Assembly: GCA_910588975.1 (NCBI GenBank)
Contig: CAJUSE010000013.1
Location: 1 to 43,970 of the forward strand
Direction of reading: 5' to 3'
DNA from: an uncultured Oscillospiraceae bacterium
GTDB lineage: Bacteria > Bacillota > Clostridia > Oscillospirales > Oscillospiraceae
Length of the DNA: 43,970 nt
Each line of letters begins with the position of its first letter. Positions within the stretch are counted from its first letter, which is position 1. Below are positions 29,955 to 38,543 of the stretch, one piece after another. The position numbers were made by a program, and so were the translations under genes. The notes beneath the pieces were generated by a model. That model was given only the letters and a program-made list of their open reading frames with translations. It had not been told where the DNA came from and did no database searches.

Positions 29955-31073
29955 TTAGCCGCCCATGGTCAGGCCGCCGGTGCCCAGGCCGTCCTTTTCC
30001 AGCATCCGCTCCAGCACCTCCACATCGGTGGCGATGTCCATGGCGTCGGTCTGGAAGAGCTGGTCCAGCTGCTTTTCAAAGCCCTCCACCACCTTGTCCA
30101 TCATGCCCTCGATGCGCTGCTTGGAGGCGGTGATGTTCTCCCCGTCCACCCCTTGGGCGTCCAGCTGGGCATAGGTTTTCAGCAGCCGGAGGGTGGTGGG
30201 CAGGTAGTAGTTCAAAAACTGGCGCAGCTCCCCGGCCTTGGCCGGGTTTTGCCGCTGGTAGTCCAGGATGCGCTTGGTGATCTCTCCGATGCGGTCGATC
30301 TTCCGGCTCATCTCCTCGCCGGGGATGGCGTCGTTGATGTCCTTGATCTGCCGCAGCAGGGCGTCATCGTCGTCCTCCTGAACGCTCTGCTCCTGGGGCT
30401 GCGGCTCGGGCTGGGGGGCGGGCTCATAGCCCTGGTCGGTGAGGACCAGGCGGCCGCTGGCTTGGTCGATGTAGCCCATGGGCAGGATGCCGTCGGCCAG
30501 CATGTCCTGAATGTCAGAGGTGGCCCGTTTCACGCTCACCCCGGCGGCCCCGGCCAGGTCGGAGAGGAAAATGCTTTTCCGCTGGCCGATAACACCCATG
30601 TACAGCCGCTGCCGGCGGCTCAGCCGGGTGAGGGAGATGCCCTTGCCCGTCAGATAGAGGAAGGCAAACAGAAAGCCCATGATGGGGAATGCCTCGGCAC
30701 CAAGGCCCTCTGCGGCGACGACGGTGACCAACCCGGTGGCAAAGGCGAAGCTGAGAATGCTGCCGAAAATGGTCATGAGCTTGCCGCTGATCCGATTTTT
30801 GGCCAGGGTGGCATTTTTCTTCTCTTTTTTCTTTTTTACCTTGGGTTCGCCGGCCCAGGCCGTACGGGAGGGCGTCTGGTGGCGCTGCGCAGCGTTGTTC
30901 CACTCATTCCGGACCTGCCCGGCGGCATTGTTCAGTTCCTTGCGGATCTGATCGGTGGGGATGCGCACGCCGCCCAGGCTGAGAAATAAAAGGATAAATC
31001 CGATGGGCTGGAAGAACATAAAGCCCAGAACGATGGCCCACCAGGGGATCTCCGAACCTTGCTTATTGGACAT
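29955..31073 (-). CDS. XpaC-like (5-bromo-4-chloroindolyl phosphate hydrolysis) family protein
   Basis: 372 residues. Two N-terminal helices at about 10-33 (WAIVLGFMFFQPIGFILLFL) and two more near 95-140 anchor the protein; a basic stretch KKKKEKKN separates them. The middle has a winged-helix-like piece (YMGVIGQRKSIFLSDLAGAA), then an acidic linker (EDDDD), and the C-terminal 140 residues form the helical XpaC domain ending DVEVLERMLEKDGLG. XpaC proteins usually pair with TelA-type tellurite proteins, but none lies nearby. ATG 31073 follows GGGAGG; the open frame to 31118 is upstream DNA. True function of the family is unclear. Confidence 0.82.
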   Translation of the reverse strand: MSNKQGSEIPWWAIVLGFMFFQPIGFILLFLSLGGVRIPTDQIRKELNNAAGQVRNEWNNAAQRHQTPSRTAWAGEPKVKKKKEKKNATLAKNRISGKLMTIFGSILSFAFATGLVTVVAAEGLGAEAFPIMGFLFAFLYLTGKGISLTRLSRRQRLYMGVIGQRKSIFLSDLAGAAGVSVKRATSDIQDMLADGILPMGYIDQASGRLVLTDQGYEPAPQPEPQPQEQSVQEDDDDALLRQIKDINDAIPGEEMSRKIDRIGEITKRILDYQRQNPAKAGELRQFLNYYLPTTLRLLKTYAQLDAQGVDGENITASKQRIEGMMDKVVEGFEKQLDQLFQTDAMDIATDVEVLERMLEKDGLGTGGLTMGG

Positions 31074-31113
31074 GGTATACCTCCCAGAGCGTATAGTTTT
31101 GAATTTATAGCAT

Positions 31114-31142
31114 ATCATACAACGATTTTTTCCACTTGTAAA
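31114..31142 (-). promoter_or_regulatory. Promoter of the XpaC-like gene
   Basis: On the minus strand TTTACA (31137-31142), 17 bases, TATGAT (31114-31119), 40 bases before the start codon. Confidence 0.7.
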
Positions 31143-31205
31143 GGAGAACGGGTGGGGAATTCACAGGAATTTTACGATTTGTCCCCAGCTGTAACTCTTC
31201 TGTTA

Positions 31206-31234
31206 TTGCTTTTTGGGGCAAAAAGACATATAAT
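31206..31234 (+). promoter_or_regulatory. Promoter of the VanW gene
   Basis: TTGCTT (31206-31211), 17 bases, TATAAT (31229-31234). The leader of about 130 bases contains GGATGG/CCATCC-type inverted repeats at 31272-31314 and nothing else recognised. The 300-base gap between this gene and the divergent XpaC-like gene holds only these two promoters and this leader. Confidence 0.7.
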
Positions 31235-31375
31235 AGCACTACATGTTGTCTCGTCCCCGGCAGACCGAAGGGGGATGGAGGGCATCCCCTCTGCCATCCC
31301 GGCAGGGAGGATGGCAGGATAAGAGAAAAACAGGAAAACTGTGCACCCCCTTTTTGGGGATATGGAGTGAATGAT

Positions 31376-33349
31376 ATGGGAGAGCGTGAAATGAATCATA
31401 CCAAGGGAAAACACCTGGTCCCCGGCAAAGGCAGAGGAAAGAAGGGCCTGATGGCCCTTCTTATTGTTCTTGCCCTGGTGGTGGGGGGCTACTGCGGCCT
31501 GTGCGCTTATGCCGGCGCCAGCGGCAAGCTCCCCCCCAGAACTGCTGTGGCCGGGCTGGAGCTGGGCGGCATGGACCGCCGGCAGGCAAGGGAGCTGCTT
31601 TTGGAGTGGCTGCCCCAGCGTGTGGGGAGCATCCAGGTGGACTTTCTCTGTGAGGGGGAGCGTTACACCGTGCCCGGCAGCGACTTTACCATTGACATGG
31701 ATACCCTGGAGCGGGAGCTGGACGGCCTGTGCGCCGGCCCCTTCTTCACCCGGGGAGCCGAGTTTGTCAGCCTGATGCTGGGGGGCGGGGACAAGGTGGT
31801 CCCCATCTCCCTGACCGAGCGGCCCGAGGCAGTGCGGCGGGCCCAGGAGGAAAAGGGGAATGTGGACGGCCAGAGCAGCTGGCGGGAGACCGAATCCGCC
31901 CTCATCCTCACCAAGGGCCGCACCGGCCGGACGGTGGACGAGGCGGGGCTGATGGCCCGGCTGGAGGACCGTGCCCGCCACCTGATCAACGACACCACCC
32001 CCACAAGCTATCCCGACATCGTGGCCCAGGTGTCCCAGCGGCCCCCTGAGCCCCTCGACTTCGAGCGGATCCACGAGCAGGTCTACACCGTGGCCCAGAC
32101 CGCCTATTTTGACGCCGAGACCCTGGAGATCGTCCCCTCGATCACCGGCCGGGACTTTGATATCGCCACCGCTCAGGCCGCCATGGAGCAGTGTGGGGAG
32201 GGCCAGACCTGCGCCCTTCCCCTGACCCTGACCCAGCCCGAGGTCACTACCGCCGAGCTGCGGGAAAAGCTCTTCCGGGACGTCTTGGGGGAGGCGGTGA
32301 CCAAGGTCACAGGCACCAGCGTCCGCATTGGCAACATCCGCCACGCCGCCAGCCTGGTAAACGGCAAGATCCTTCTGGCCGGGGAGGAGTTCTCCTTCAA
32401 CCAGGCCTGCTCCCCCTACACCGTGGACAACGGCTACGGAAAGGCCACCGCCTATGTGGGCGGGCTGAGCAAGGACACGGTGGCCGGCGGCATTTGCCAG
32501 ATGTCCTCCACCCTCTACTGGGCCAGCCTGAAGGCCAATCTGGAGACGGTGGAGCGCTACGCCCACGCCTATTACCCCAGCTATATCAAGGGAGGGCTGG
32601 ATGCCACCGTCTACGGTGACTACGGCGAGAGCGGCAGTTTGGACTTCCGCTTCAAAAATAACACCGAGCACCCCGTTAAGCTGGAGGCCTACATGGACGG
32701 CAGCCGCTACCTCCATGTGCTCATCCACGGCACCGATACCACCGGCATCCACGGGGAGCCCTACTCCACCAATATGGTGGTGACCAAACAGGCCCAGGTC
32801 ATCTATGAGGCCAAGGAGGACGTGCCCCAGGGCACCACCCAGAAGGACCCTGAGCGCACCGCCTACAACGCCACCACCATCGACACCTATCAAAAGCTGG
32901 TGGACCGGGATGGCAACGTGGTGGATGAATACAAGCTCTACACCTCCAAATACGCCGTGCGCAACGCCGTGGTGTGGTTCAACCCCGCCGATCTGGCCCT
33001 GTGGAACATCGACCCCAACACCGGGCTGAAGCTGCCCGATCCCACTCCCGGGCCTGAGGGGCCGGCCGTCACCGACCCGGCTGTGACGGGGCCGACGACC
33101 ACCGATCCCACCGGCCCGGCTGTCACCCCCCAGCCTCCCGTTCAGGAGACCCCTGTTCTCCCCGAGGAGAGCAACGCCCCGGTGCTGCCCCCCCAGGCGG
33201 GGGAGACCCAGGCGGTCCAGCCCACCCCTGATATTCCGCTGCCCGTCGAGCCCACCCAGCCCCCGGAGAGCACCCCCATCGGCGACCAGCGGGTGCCCAT
33301 CCTCACCCCGTCCATGCTGGGGGACCCGGTGCCCCCGGCAGATACCTGA
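31376..33349 (+). CDS. VanW family surface protein with peptidoglycan-binding domains
   Basis: 657 residues. One membrane helix at about 24-45 (LMALLIVLALVVGGYCGLCA) follows a basic N terminus. Two putative peptidoglycan-binding-4 regions span about 50-290. The VanW domain covers about 310-440, with EEFSFNQACSPYTVDNGYGK, then AGGICQMSSTLYWASLKANL. The C-terminal 120 residues are a proline/threonine-rich wall-spanning tail. VanW domains are common in cell-wall proteins of Clostridia and are not proof of vancomycin resistance; no other van gene is present. ATG 31376 fits GGAG upstream; GTG 31367 and ATG 31391 are other possible starts. DUF2461 gene follows after 19 bases. Confidence 0.92.
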   Translation: MGEREMNHTKGKHLVPGKGRGKKGLMALLIVLALVVGGYCGLCAYAGASGKLPPRTAVAGLELGGMDRRQARELLLEWLPQRVGSIQVDFLCEGERYTVPGSDFTIDMDTLERELDGLCAGPFFTRGAEFVSLMLGGGDKVVPISLTERPEAVRRAQEEKGNVDGQSSWRETESALILTKGRTGRTVDEAGLMARLEDRARHLINDTTPTSYPDIVAQVSQRPPEPLDFERIHEQVYTVAQTAYFDAETLEIVPSITGRDFDIATAQAAMEQCGEGQTCALPLTLTQPEVTTAELREKLFRDVLGEAVTKVTGTSVRIGNIRHAASLVNGKILLAGEEFSFNQACSPYTVDNGYGKATAYVGGLSKDTVAGGICQMSSTLYWASLKANLETVERYAHAYYPSYIKGGLDATVYGDYGESGSLDFRFKNNTEHPVKLEAYMDGSRYLHVLIHGTDTTGIHGEPYSTNMVVTKQAQVIYEAKEDVPQGTTQKDPERTAYNATTIDTYQKLVDRDGNVVDEYKLYTSKYAVRNAVVWFNPADLALWNIDPNTGLKLPDPTPGPEGPAVTDPAVTGPTTTDPTGPAVTPQPPVQETPVLPEESNAPVLPPQAGETQAVQPTPDIPLPVEPTQPPESTPIGDQRVPILTPSMLGDPVPPADT

Positions 33350-33368
33350 GAGAAGGAGAGAACAGGAG

Positions 33369-34046
33369 ATGTTTGAAGGGTTTTCCCCCGCTGCCGCAGA
33401 TTTTCTGTGGGGCATCCGCTTCAACAATGACCGGGGCTGGTTTGAGGCCAACAAGGAGACCTACAAGACCAGTCTGGACGCCCCCATGAAGGAGCTGTGC
33501 CGGGAGCTCTATGCTGGCCTGACCGAGGCCCACGGAGACCTGACCCTGATGAGCAAGGTGAGCCGCATCTACCGGGACGCCCGGCGGCTGTTTGGCCGGG
33601 GGCCCTATAAGGATCACCTGTGGCTGGGCATTGCCCAGCCGGGGGAGGAGAGCAGGCCCACCTTTTGGTTTGAGATCAGCCCTGAGGATTACAGCTATGG
33701 CCTGGGCTATTGGGCTGCCGATGCCCTGACCATGGCCAAGCTCCGGGCACGGATGGAGCACGACCCCAAGACCATGGAAAAGCTGGTGCGCCAGCTGAAC
33801 AAGCAGGAGGTCTTTACGCTGAAGGGGCAGGACTTCAAGCGCCGCCGCCCCGCCCCCAGCCCTCTGCTGGAGCCCTGGTACAACAAGCGTCAGGGCCTGT
33901 CCCTGAGCCATGAGGCCCCCCATGACGAGCTGCTCTACTCGCCCCGGCTGAAGGAGCAGATCCTGGAGGACTGGGAGAAGCTGATCCCGCTCTACCGCTA
34001 TCTCTCCACGCTGTCAGGGGACCCGGATCCCCGGGATGTGTCGTAA
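33369..34046 (+). CDS. DUF2461 family protein
   Basis: 225 residues, the usual length for this family of unknown function. Conserved stretches are FLWGIRFNNDRGWFEANKET, SKVSRIYRDARRLFGRGPYK and FWFEISPEDYSYGLGYW. Soluble, with no signal peptide, so cytosolic. ATG 33369 follows AGAAGGAGAG. It starts 19 bases after the VanW gene and is probably cotranscribed with it. A hairpin with T-run lies 22 bases after its stop. Confidence 0.92.
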   Translation: MFEGFSPAAADFLWGIRFNNDRGWFEANKETYKTSLDAPMKELCRELYAGLTEAHGDLTLMSKVSRIYRDARRLFGRGPYKDHLWLGIAQPGEESRPTFWFEISPEDYSYGLGYWAADALTMAKLRARMEHDPKTMEKLVRQLNKQEVFTLKGQDFKRRRPAPSPLLEPWYNKRQGLSLSHEAPHDELLYSPRLKEQILEDWEKLIPLYRYLSTLSGDPDPRDVS

Positions 34047-34067
34047 AAATTTCCCATCATAACTATC

Positions 34068-34121
34068 TGCCCACCGCCACATACTGACGCTAAGACAGTC
34101 AGAGGGGCGGTGGGCATTTTT
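34068..34121 (+). terminator. Terminator or attenuator that runs into the next start codon
   Basis: TGCCCACCGCC (34068-34078) pairs perfectly with 34106-34116, with an inner CTGAC/GTCAG stem (34084-34102), followed by TTTTT (34117-34121). The T-run overlaps the TTG start at 34120, and the 3' arm holds the only ribosome-site-like bases for that gene. Confidence 0.75.
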
Positions 34122-34878
34122 GCGGACATTTTTCAGATGGCTGATTGGCTCCTGGGCGCTGGCCGGGCTGCTGGTCCTGCCCCAGGCGGCGGTGGTGGCC
34201 CAGGTGGTCCGGGTGGAGCAGGAGACGGCGGAGGCCCAGGCCCGGGAGGCGGTGGCCGCCTCCACAGCGGGGGAGCGGCAGTATATTGCCATCACCTTTG
34301 ACGACGGCCCCCGGCGCTCCACCACCGGAGAGCTGCTGGATGCCCTTTTGGAGCGGGGGGTCCACGCCACCTTTTTCCTCATTGGGGAACAGCTGGAGGG
34401 CTGTGAGGATCTGGTGAAGCGGATGGAGGCCGAAGGTCATCAGGTGGGCATCCACACCCTGGACCATGTGCGGCTCACCGCTCTTAGCAACGCCGATTTT
34501 TCCCGGGAGGTGGAGAGTGTCCGGGGGGACATCGAGGCCCTGGTGGGCCACGGAGAGCTGCTGCTGCGGCCCCCTTACGGCCTGGTGGACCCCGGCGTCC
34601 GCCGCCGCTCCGGCTCCCCCATCATCCTCTGGTCCATTGACCCGGAGGACTGGGGGGATAAAGGGGTGGACCGGATCGTGGAGCATGTGTGCAGCCGGGC
34701 ATCGGATGGGGACATCATCCTCCTTCACGATATCTACCCCACCTCGGTGGAGGCGGCCATCCGCATTGTGGACGAGCTGCACCGGCGGGGCTTCCTCTTT
34801 CTCACCGTCTCCGAGCTGGCCCGGGAGAAGCAGGTGGAGCTGAAAAACGGCGAGGTTTATAATTCCTTTCCGGGCTGA
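34120..34878 (+). CDS. Exported polysaccharide deacetylase, NodB type (CE4)
   Basis: 252 residues. The N terminus RTFFRWLIGSWALAGLLVLP is a signal peptide or anchor. The NodB domain spans about 50-235: ITFDDGPRRST (catalytic Asp and metal Asp), GIHTLDH (metal His pair), LLLRPPYG, and the later SDGDIILLHD. All the standard catalytic motifs are present, so it should be an active metal-dependent deacetylase of wall glycan or exopolysaccharide. The start is assigned to TTG 34120 because that includes the signal peptide; no ATG exists in the frame there. This start lies in the T-run of a hairpin, so expression may depend on read-through. Later GTG codons are alternative starts but would lose the export signal. 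Confidence 0.85.
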   Translation: MRTFFRWLIGSWALAGLLVLPQAAVVAQVVRVEQETAEAQAREAVAASTAGERQYIAITFDDGPRRSTTGELLDALLERGVHATFFLIGEQLEGCEDLVKRMEAEGHQVGIHTLDHVRLTALSNADFSREVESVRGDIEALVGHGELLLRPPYGLVDPGVRRRSGSPIILWSIDPEDWGDKGVDRIVEHVCSRASDGDIILLHDIYPTSVEAAIRIVDELHRRGFLFLTVSELAREKQVELKNGEVYNSFPG

Positions 34879-34923
34879 GAGAAAAATGTAAGAATAAAAT
34901 CACAAGTCAGTTGTCATAATTCC

Positions 34924-34952
34924 TTGACGATAGAGGGAGAAACGTGTAAAAT
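34924..34952 (+). promoter_or_regulatory. Promoter of the zinc-ribbon/Ig-like gene
   Basis: TTGACG (34924-34929), 17 bases, TAAAAT (34947-34952), 34 bases before the start codon. Confidence 0.75.
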
Positions 34953-34985
34953 AGAGGGGAAACCACCGAAATGGAGGGAGCCCCC

Positions 34986-36029
34986 ATGGCACGCCGTATC
35001 ACATCCAAGAACGAGCTGATCGTATGCCCTTACTGCGGAGAGAAATACTCTGTTACCTATAAGCACTGTCCCTTCTGTAACGAGGACGGCACCGGCCGCT
35101 GGGACGACCCCGCTCCCGAGGAGGAGTACGTCTACGACGACGAGGCCACCCCGGCCCGTGGGGGCGGCAAGCGGCTCATAGGCGGCGGCAGAGGGGGCTG
35201 GAAGGGCCCCTCTGTGGGCCGGATCATCGGCACCGTTCTCTCTCTGGCCCTCATTGTGGCGGCAGGCTGCATCGTCTTTTCTCTGGTCCGCTCCCTGGTG
35301 GGCGGGGAGGAGGTCCAGCCCACTCCCAGCCCCAGTGCCCCGGTGGAGGAGAGCGCTACCCCCACTCCCAGCCCTTCGGCTGAACCCACCCCCACCCCGG
35401 TGGATACGCCGCCGGTGGTCAGCCCTCCTGTGACCGATCCCACCCAGCCCCCGGCCCCCACGGTGCCGGCGGTGGATATCGTCACCCCCACATCCTTTAA
35501 GCTGAACCGGTCCGATTTCACCCTGGACCATGTGGGCGAGCAGTTCCAGATGCAGGCCACCTACACCCCCGCCAACGCCCGGGGGGATATTACATGGAAG
35601 TCCAGCAACCCCAATGTGGCCTCGGTGTCCTGGGACGGCAAGGTCACCGCCGTGAGCCGTGGCACCGTCACCATCACCGCCACTGTGGCCGGTGTGGGAG
35701 AAAAGACCTGCATCGTCCGATGCAACTTCAAGTCGGGCTCCACCACGACCACCACCCCCGCCCCCACCCCCACGGCCAGCTCGGGAGGGAGCACCACCTC
35801 CAGCAATCTGTCCCTGAGCCGGAAGGACTTCACCCTGGCCTTCGCCGGAGACAGCTGGACCCTGAAGGTGTCGGGGACCAGCTCCACCCCCACCTGGGCC
35901 TCCAGCAACACAGGAGTGGCCACTGTGAACGCCAACGGCAAGGTCACCGCCGTGGCCAAGGGCACCTGCACGGTAACGGCCACTGTGGACGGCGTCACCT
36001 TGAAGTGCATCGTCCGCTGCAACTGGTAA
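34986..36029 (+). CDS. Zinc-ribbon membrane protein with two Ig-like (Big2) domains
   Basis: 347 residues. A zinc ribbon sits at the cytosolic N terminus (CPYCGEKY with C14, C17; CPFC with C28, C31). One membrane helix at about 76-98 (RIIGTVLSLALIVAAGCIVF) follows. A proline/threonine-rich linker comes next, then two bacterial Ig-like repeats at about 155-240 and 270-347, each with a SSN-x-VA-V-x-x-x-GKVTAV core. A zinc ribbon inside and Ig domains outside suggest a surface adhesin or sensor with a cytoplasmic handle. ATG 34986 follows GGAGGGA; the earlier ATG at 34971 lacks a site. Own promoter and terminator, so a single-gene unit. Function unknown. Confidence 0.85.
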   Translation: MARRITSKNELIVCPYCGEKYSVTYKHCPFCNEDGTGRWDDPAPEEEYVYDDEATPARGGGKRLIGGGRGGWKGPSVGRIIGTVLSLALIVAAGCIVFSLVRSLVGGEEVQPTPSPSAPVEESATPTPSPSAEPTPTPVDTPPVVSPPVTDPTQPPAPTVPAVDIVTPTSFKLNRSDFTLDHVGEQFQMQATYTPANARGDITWKSSNPNVASVSWDGKVTAVSRGTVTITATVAGVGEKTCIVRCNFKSGSTTTTTPAPTPTASSGGSTTSSNLSLSRKDFTLAFAGDSWTLKVSGTSSTPTWASSNTGVATVNANGKVTAVAKGTCTVTATVDGVTLKCIVRCNW

Positions 36030-36035
36030 GGTACA

Positions 36036-36080
36036 ATACAAAACCGGCCCCGCCAATCAATGGCGGGGCCGGTTTTGTAT
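36036..36080. terminator. Bidirectional terminator between convergent genes
   Basis: A 20-bp perfect stem (36036-36055 with 36061-36080) with an ATCAA loop; the outer part is AT-rich, so a U-tract exists on both strands. It separates the Ig-like gene from the minus-strand nucleotidase gene. Confidence 0.93.
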
Positions 36081-36093
36081 GCCTTTTAGCGGT

Positions 36094-38046
36094 TTATGTC
36101 CCCGTGGGGGGAGGGCTTTTGGGGGTGCGCCTACGACGGATAAACCGGGTCAGCAGCACCACGGCGGCCACGATCAGCAGGACCAGGGCCAGAACGGTTA
36201 GGGTGATCCAGTTGGGGGAGCGCAGCAGCTCCACGGGGTTCCAGCTGGGGCGGACCGCCTTATAGATGGCTTCAAGGGGCTGTTCATACCTGAGGTGGAG
36301 CCCCGCCTCCCCAAAGGTCTGGAGATAGGCCGCCAGGGCGTACCACTCCTTGATCTCGTTGCCCTCTTTATCTCGGAGGATGCACTCGTCAAAGTCGGTG
36401 ACCGGGCTGCCGTCGGCCAGCTTGGGCTCCAGGGACAACAGGCCCATGGATTTGCTCTTTACCGTGCCCAGCATCTGGGCCGAGTACATGCCGGTGACCA
36501 CCCGGTAGAGCTGGTCGTCGTCGATGTCTGTGTAGTCCAGCTTGGTGTCCCAACCGTCGACCTCCGAGTGCCTGTCAGAGTAACGGAGCCAGACCAACAG
36601 AGAATTCGTCACCCGGTTGAAGAACATCCGGTGGGGGTTGAAGGTGTAGTGGAGCCCCGTCATGTAGAGCTGGGCCGCCGGCATGATGGGGGTCACCGAG
36701 GCGTCCACCTCGGCGGCGGCCTTCAGCTCCTTGCCGGTGAGGTAGACCGCCACCAGGGGGAAGCCCGAGGTGCCGTCGCTGCCCACCCCCATGCTCAGCA
36801 CGTCGAAGGCATCGGAGGTGGTGACCTCCCCCTGCCACAGGCTGGAGCGGAGCACCCCGTCGGCGGTGACCGTTACTGTGGGGACGCTCTCGTCATAGTC
36901 CCGCCACAGGTTTTCCGTGGCCCACAGGAAGGCGTCGGAGACCAGGTAGCCCAGGCCGTTGCCCTCCTGGACCCCAGAGACAGGGGTTTTCAGGGTAAAG
37001 TCACTGTGGGTCAGCACCTGGTCGTAGGTCAGGCCGTAGCGGTTCAGATAACTGTCCCCCACCCGGTCCTTCCAGCCTTCCACCAGGGTCTCAATGGTGG
37101 GGTCGGGGGGGATAGTCCCGTCAATGGGAATGAGGTTGTACTCCGAGAGGGTCTTGCTGCCATTGGCGGAGCGGGTAAAGGTCACCGAGCCCAGGTTTTG
37201 GCAGTAGGGCCCGGCGGAGACAATGTAGGTCTCCCCCACCACAATGGGCTGTGGCAGGGTAGTGTGGCTGTGGCCCGAAATGATAAGGTCTATGCCCTCC
37301 ACCTCCTGGGCCAGGTGGACGTCCTCGTTCAGATCCTCGTTGCTGTCGTCTGTGCCCGAGTGGGACAGGCAGATGATGAACTCTGCCCCTTCCTTCCTGA
37401 GCCGGGCCACCTCTGTCTTGGCCGCCTGGGCGGCATCCTCCAGATAAAAGCCGGAGGTGGGGGCGCAGCTGTCCGAATCCACCCCCATAAGGCCAAAGAT
37501 GCCGTAGGTGACCCCGCCCCGTTCCAGGGTCATGCGCTCCCGCACACCGTAGTTGTCCATGGCCTCCAGGATGGACCTCCAGTCCGGGTTCTCCATAACA
37601 TCCGGGGCGTAGTTGGACATGAGCAGGGCGGGGAGGGGGTCGCCGCTCTCTTTGGCGGCGTTCAGCATTTTTCCAAAGCCCGCCCCGGTGTGGTCAAACT
37701 CGTGGTTGCCGGCGGTGGTGGCGTCATAGCCCATGGCCCCCATGGTCCGCAGCTCGGCCCCTGTGGTGGTGTAGAGGGTCTGGATGAGGGAGCCGATGGA
37801 GAAGTCGCCCCCATCCAGGGTGAGGGCATCGGGGTGTTTCTCCCGCTCCCCCTGCAGAGCGGTCATGAGCCGTGCATAGCCCCCGGACTGGCCACCACCC
37901 TCCACCTCCTGGGGGAGAAAGTGGGAGTGGAGGTCGTGGGTGAAGAGGACGGTGACCTCCCGCTGCTCCGGGGCGGCCAGGGCGGGGGAGAGGGTCAGAA
38001 CAAGCAGCAGGGCCAGCAGGGCGGCCAGGGGACGAAAACCCTTCAT
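36094..38046 (-). CDS. Surface 5'-nucleotidase / cyclic phosphodiesterase-type metallophosphoesterase
   Basis: 650 residues. Signal peptide at 1-25 (MKGFRPLAALLALLLVLTLS), then a calcineurin-type domain with the motifs FTHDLHSH, GGDFS, AGNHEFD, and ISGHSH, which supply the two-metal site. A C-terminal 5'-nucleotidase domain lies at about 350-560. The chain ends in a membrane helix (ITLTVLALVLLIVAAVVLLT) and a basic tail, so the enzyme faces outward and is anchored by its C terminus. It would recover nucleosides and phosphate from nucleotides outside the cell. The start at 38046 follows AAAGGAG. Last gene of a four-gene minus-strand cluster, 41 bases after rpiB. Confidence 0.92.
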   Translation of the reverse strand: MKGFRPLAALLALLLVLTLSPALAAPEQREVTVLFTHDLHSHFLPQEVEGGGQSGGYARLMTALQGEREKHPDALTLDGGDFSIGSLIQTLYTTTGAELRTMGAMGYDATTAGNHEFDHTGAGFGKMLNAAKESGDPLPALLMSNYAPDVMENPDWRSILEAMDNYGVRERMTLERGGVTYGIFGLMGVDSDSCAPTSGFYLEDAAQAAKTEVARLRKEGAEFIICLSHSGTDDSNEDLNEDVHLAQEVEGIDLIISGHSHTTLPQPIVVGETYIVSAGPYCQNLGSVTFTRSANGSKTLSEYNLIPIDGTIPPDPTIETLVEGWKDRVGDSYLNRYGLTYDQVLTHSDFTLKTPVSGVQEGNGLGYLVSDAFLWATENLWRDYDESVPTVTVTADGVLRSSLWQGEVTTSDAFDVLSMGVGSDGTSGFPLVAVYLTGKELKAAAEVDASVTPIMPAAQLYMTGLHYTFNPHRMFFNRVTNSLLVWLRYSDRHSEVDGWDTKLDYTDIDDDQLYRVVTGMYSAQMLGTVKSKSMGLLSLEPKLADGSPVTDFDECILRDKEGNEIKEWYALAAYLQTFGEAGLHLRYEQPLEAIYKAVRPSWNPVELLRSPNWITLTVLALVLLIVAAVVLLTRFIRRRRTPKSPPPTGT

Positions 38047-38087
38047 GGCGGCAGTCTCCTTTTCTCTGTGTTGGGCGCCTGGCGCTG

Positions 38088-38522
38088 TCACTGCTCCAGG
38101 GCGGTGATCTTGTCCACCCGGCGCTGGTGGCGTCCCCCCTCAAAGTCGGTGTTCAGAAAGACTTCCACGATGCGGGTGGCCATGTTGGGGCCGATCATGC
38201 CGCCCCCCAGGGCCAGCATGTTGGCGTCGTTGTGCCGGCGGGTCATCTCGGCGGAGAGGGGGTCGTGGCACAGGGCGCAGCGGATGCCGTGGACCTTGTT
38301 GGCAGCGATAGAGATTCCAATGCCGGTGGTGCACACCACGATGCCCCGCTCACACTCCCCGCTGGCCACCGCCCGGGCGGCGGCGGCGCCAAAGTCGGGG
38401 TAGTCGCAGGAGTCGGCGCTGTCGCAGCCGAAATCCTTGTAAGGGATGTGATTTTCCTCCAGATAGGCCATGATGTGGCGCTTGAGGGCGAGCCCTCCGT
38501 GGTCAGAGCCAAGTGCGATCAT
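38088..38522 (-). CDS. rpiB: Ribose-5-phosphate isomerase B
   Basis: 144 residues, normal for RpiB/LacAB. Motifs are GSDHGGLALKRHI at the N terminus (phosphate and substrate binding), CTTGIGISIAANK with the catalytic cysteine, and RRHNDANMLALGG with the ring-opening histidine. It interconverts ribose-5-phosphate and ribulose-5-phosphate in the pentose phosphate pathway. The start follows AAAAAGGAGG. It lies 21 bases after the PHP phosphatase gene and ahead of the surface nucleotidase. Recovery of nucleoside ribose would link it to the nucleotidase, but that link is an inference. Confidence 0.96.
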   Translation of the reverse strand: MIALGSDHGGLALKRHIMAYLEENHIPYKDFGCDSADSCDYPDFGAAAARAVASGECERGIVVCTTGIGISIAANKVHGIRCALCHDPLSAEMTRRHNDANMLALGGGMIGPNMATRIVEVFLNTDFEGGRHQRRVDKITALEQ

Positions 38523-38543
38523 ACAAATATCCTCCTTTTTTAT

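Noticed and set aside
31376..33349. VanW gene as evidence of vancomycin resistance
   Set aside because: VanW-domain wall proteins are common in Clostridia and no vanA/B/G-type ligase or regulator is present.
36295..38403. A 702-codon plus-strand frame opposite the nucleotidase gene
   Set aside because: Shadow of the nucleotidase and rpiB genes, with skewed composition and no ribosome site.
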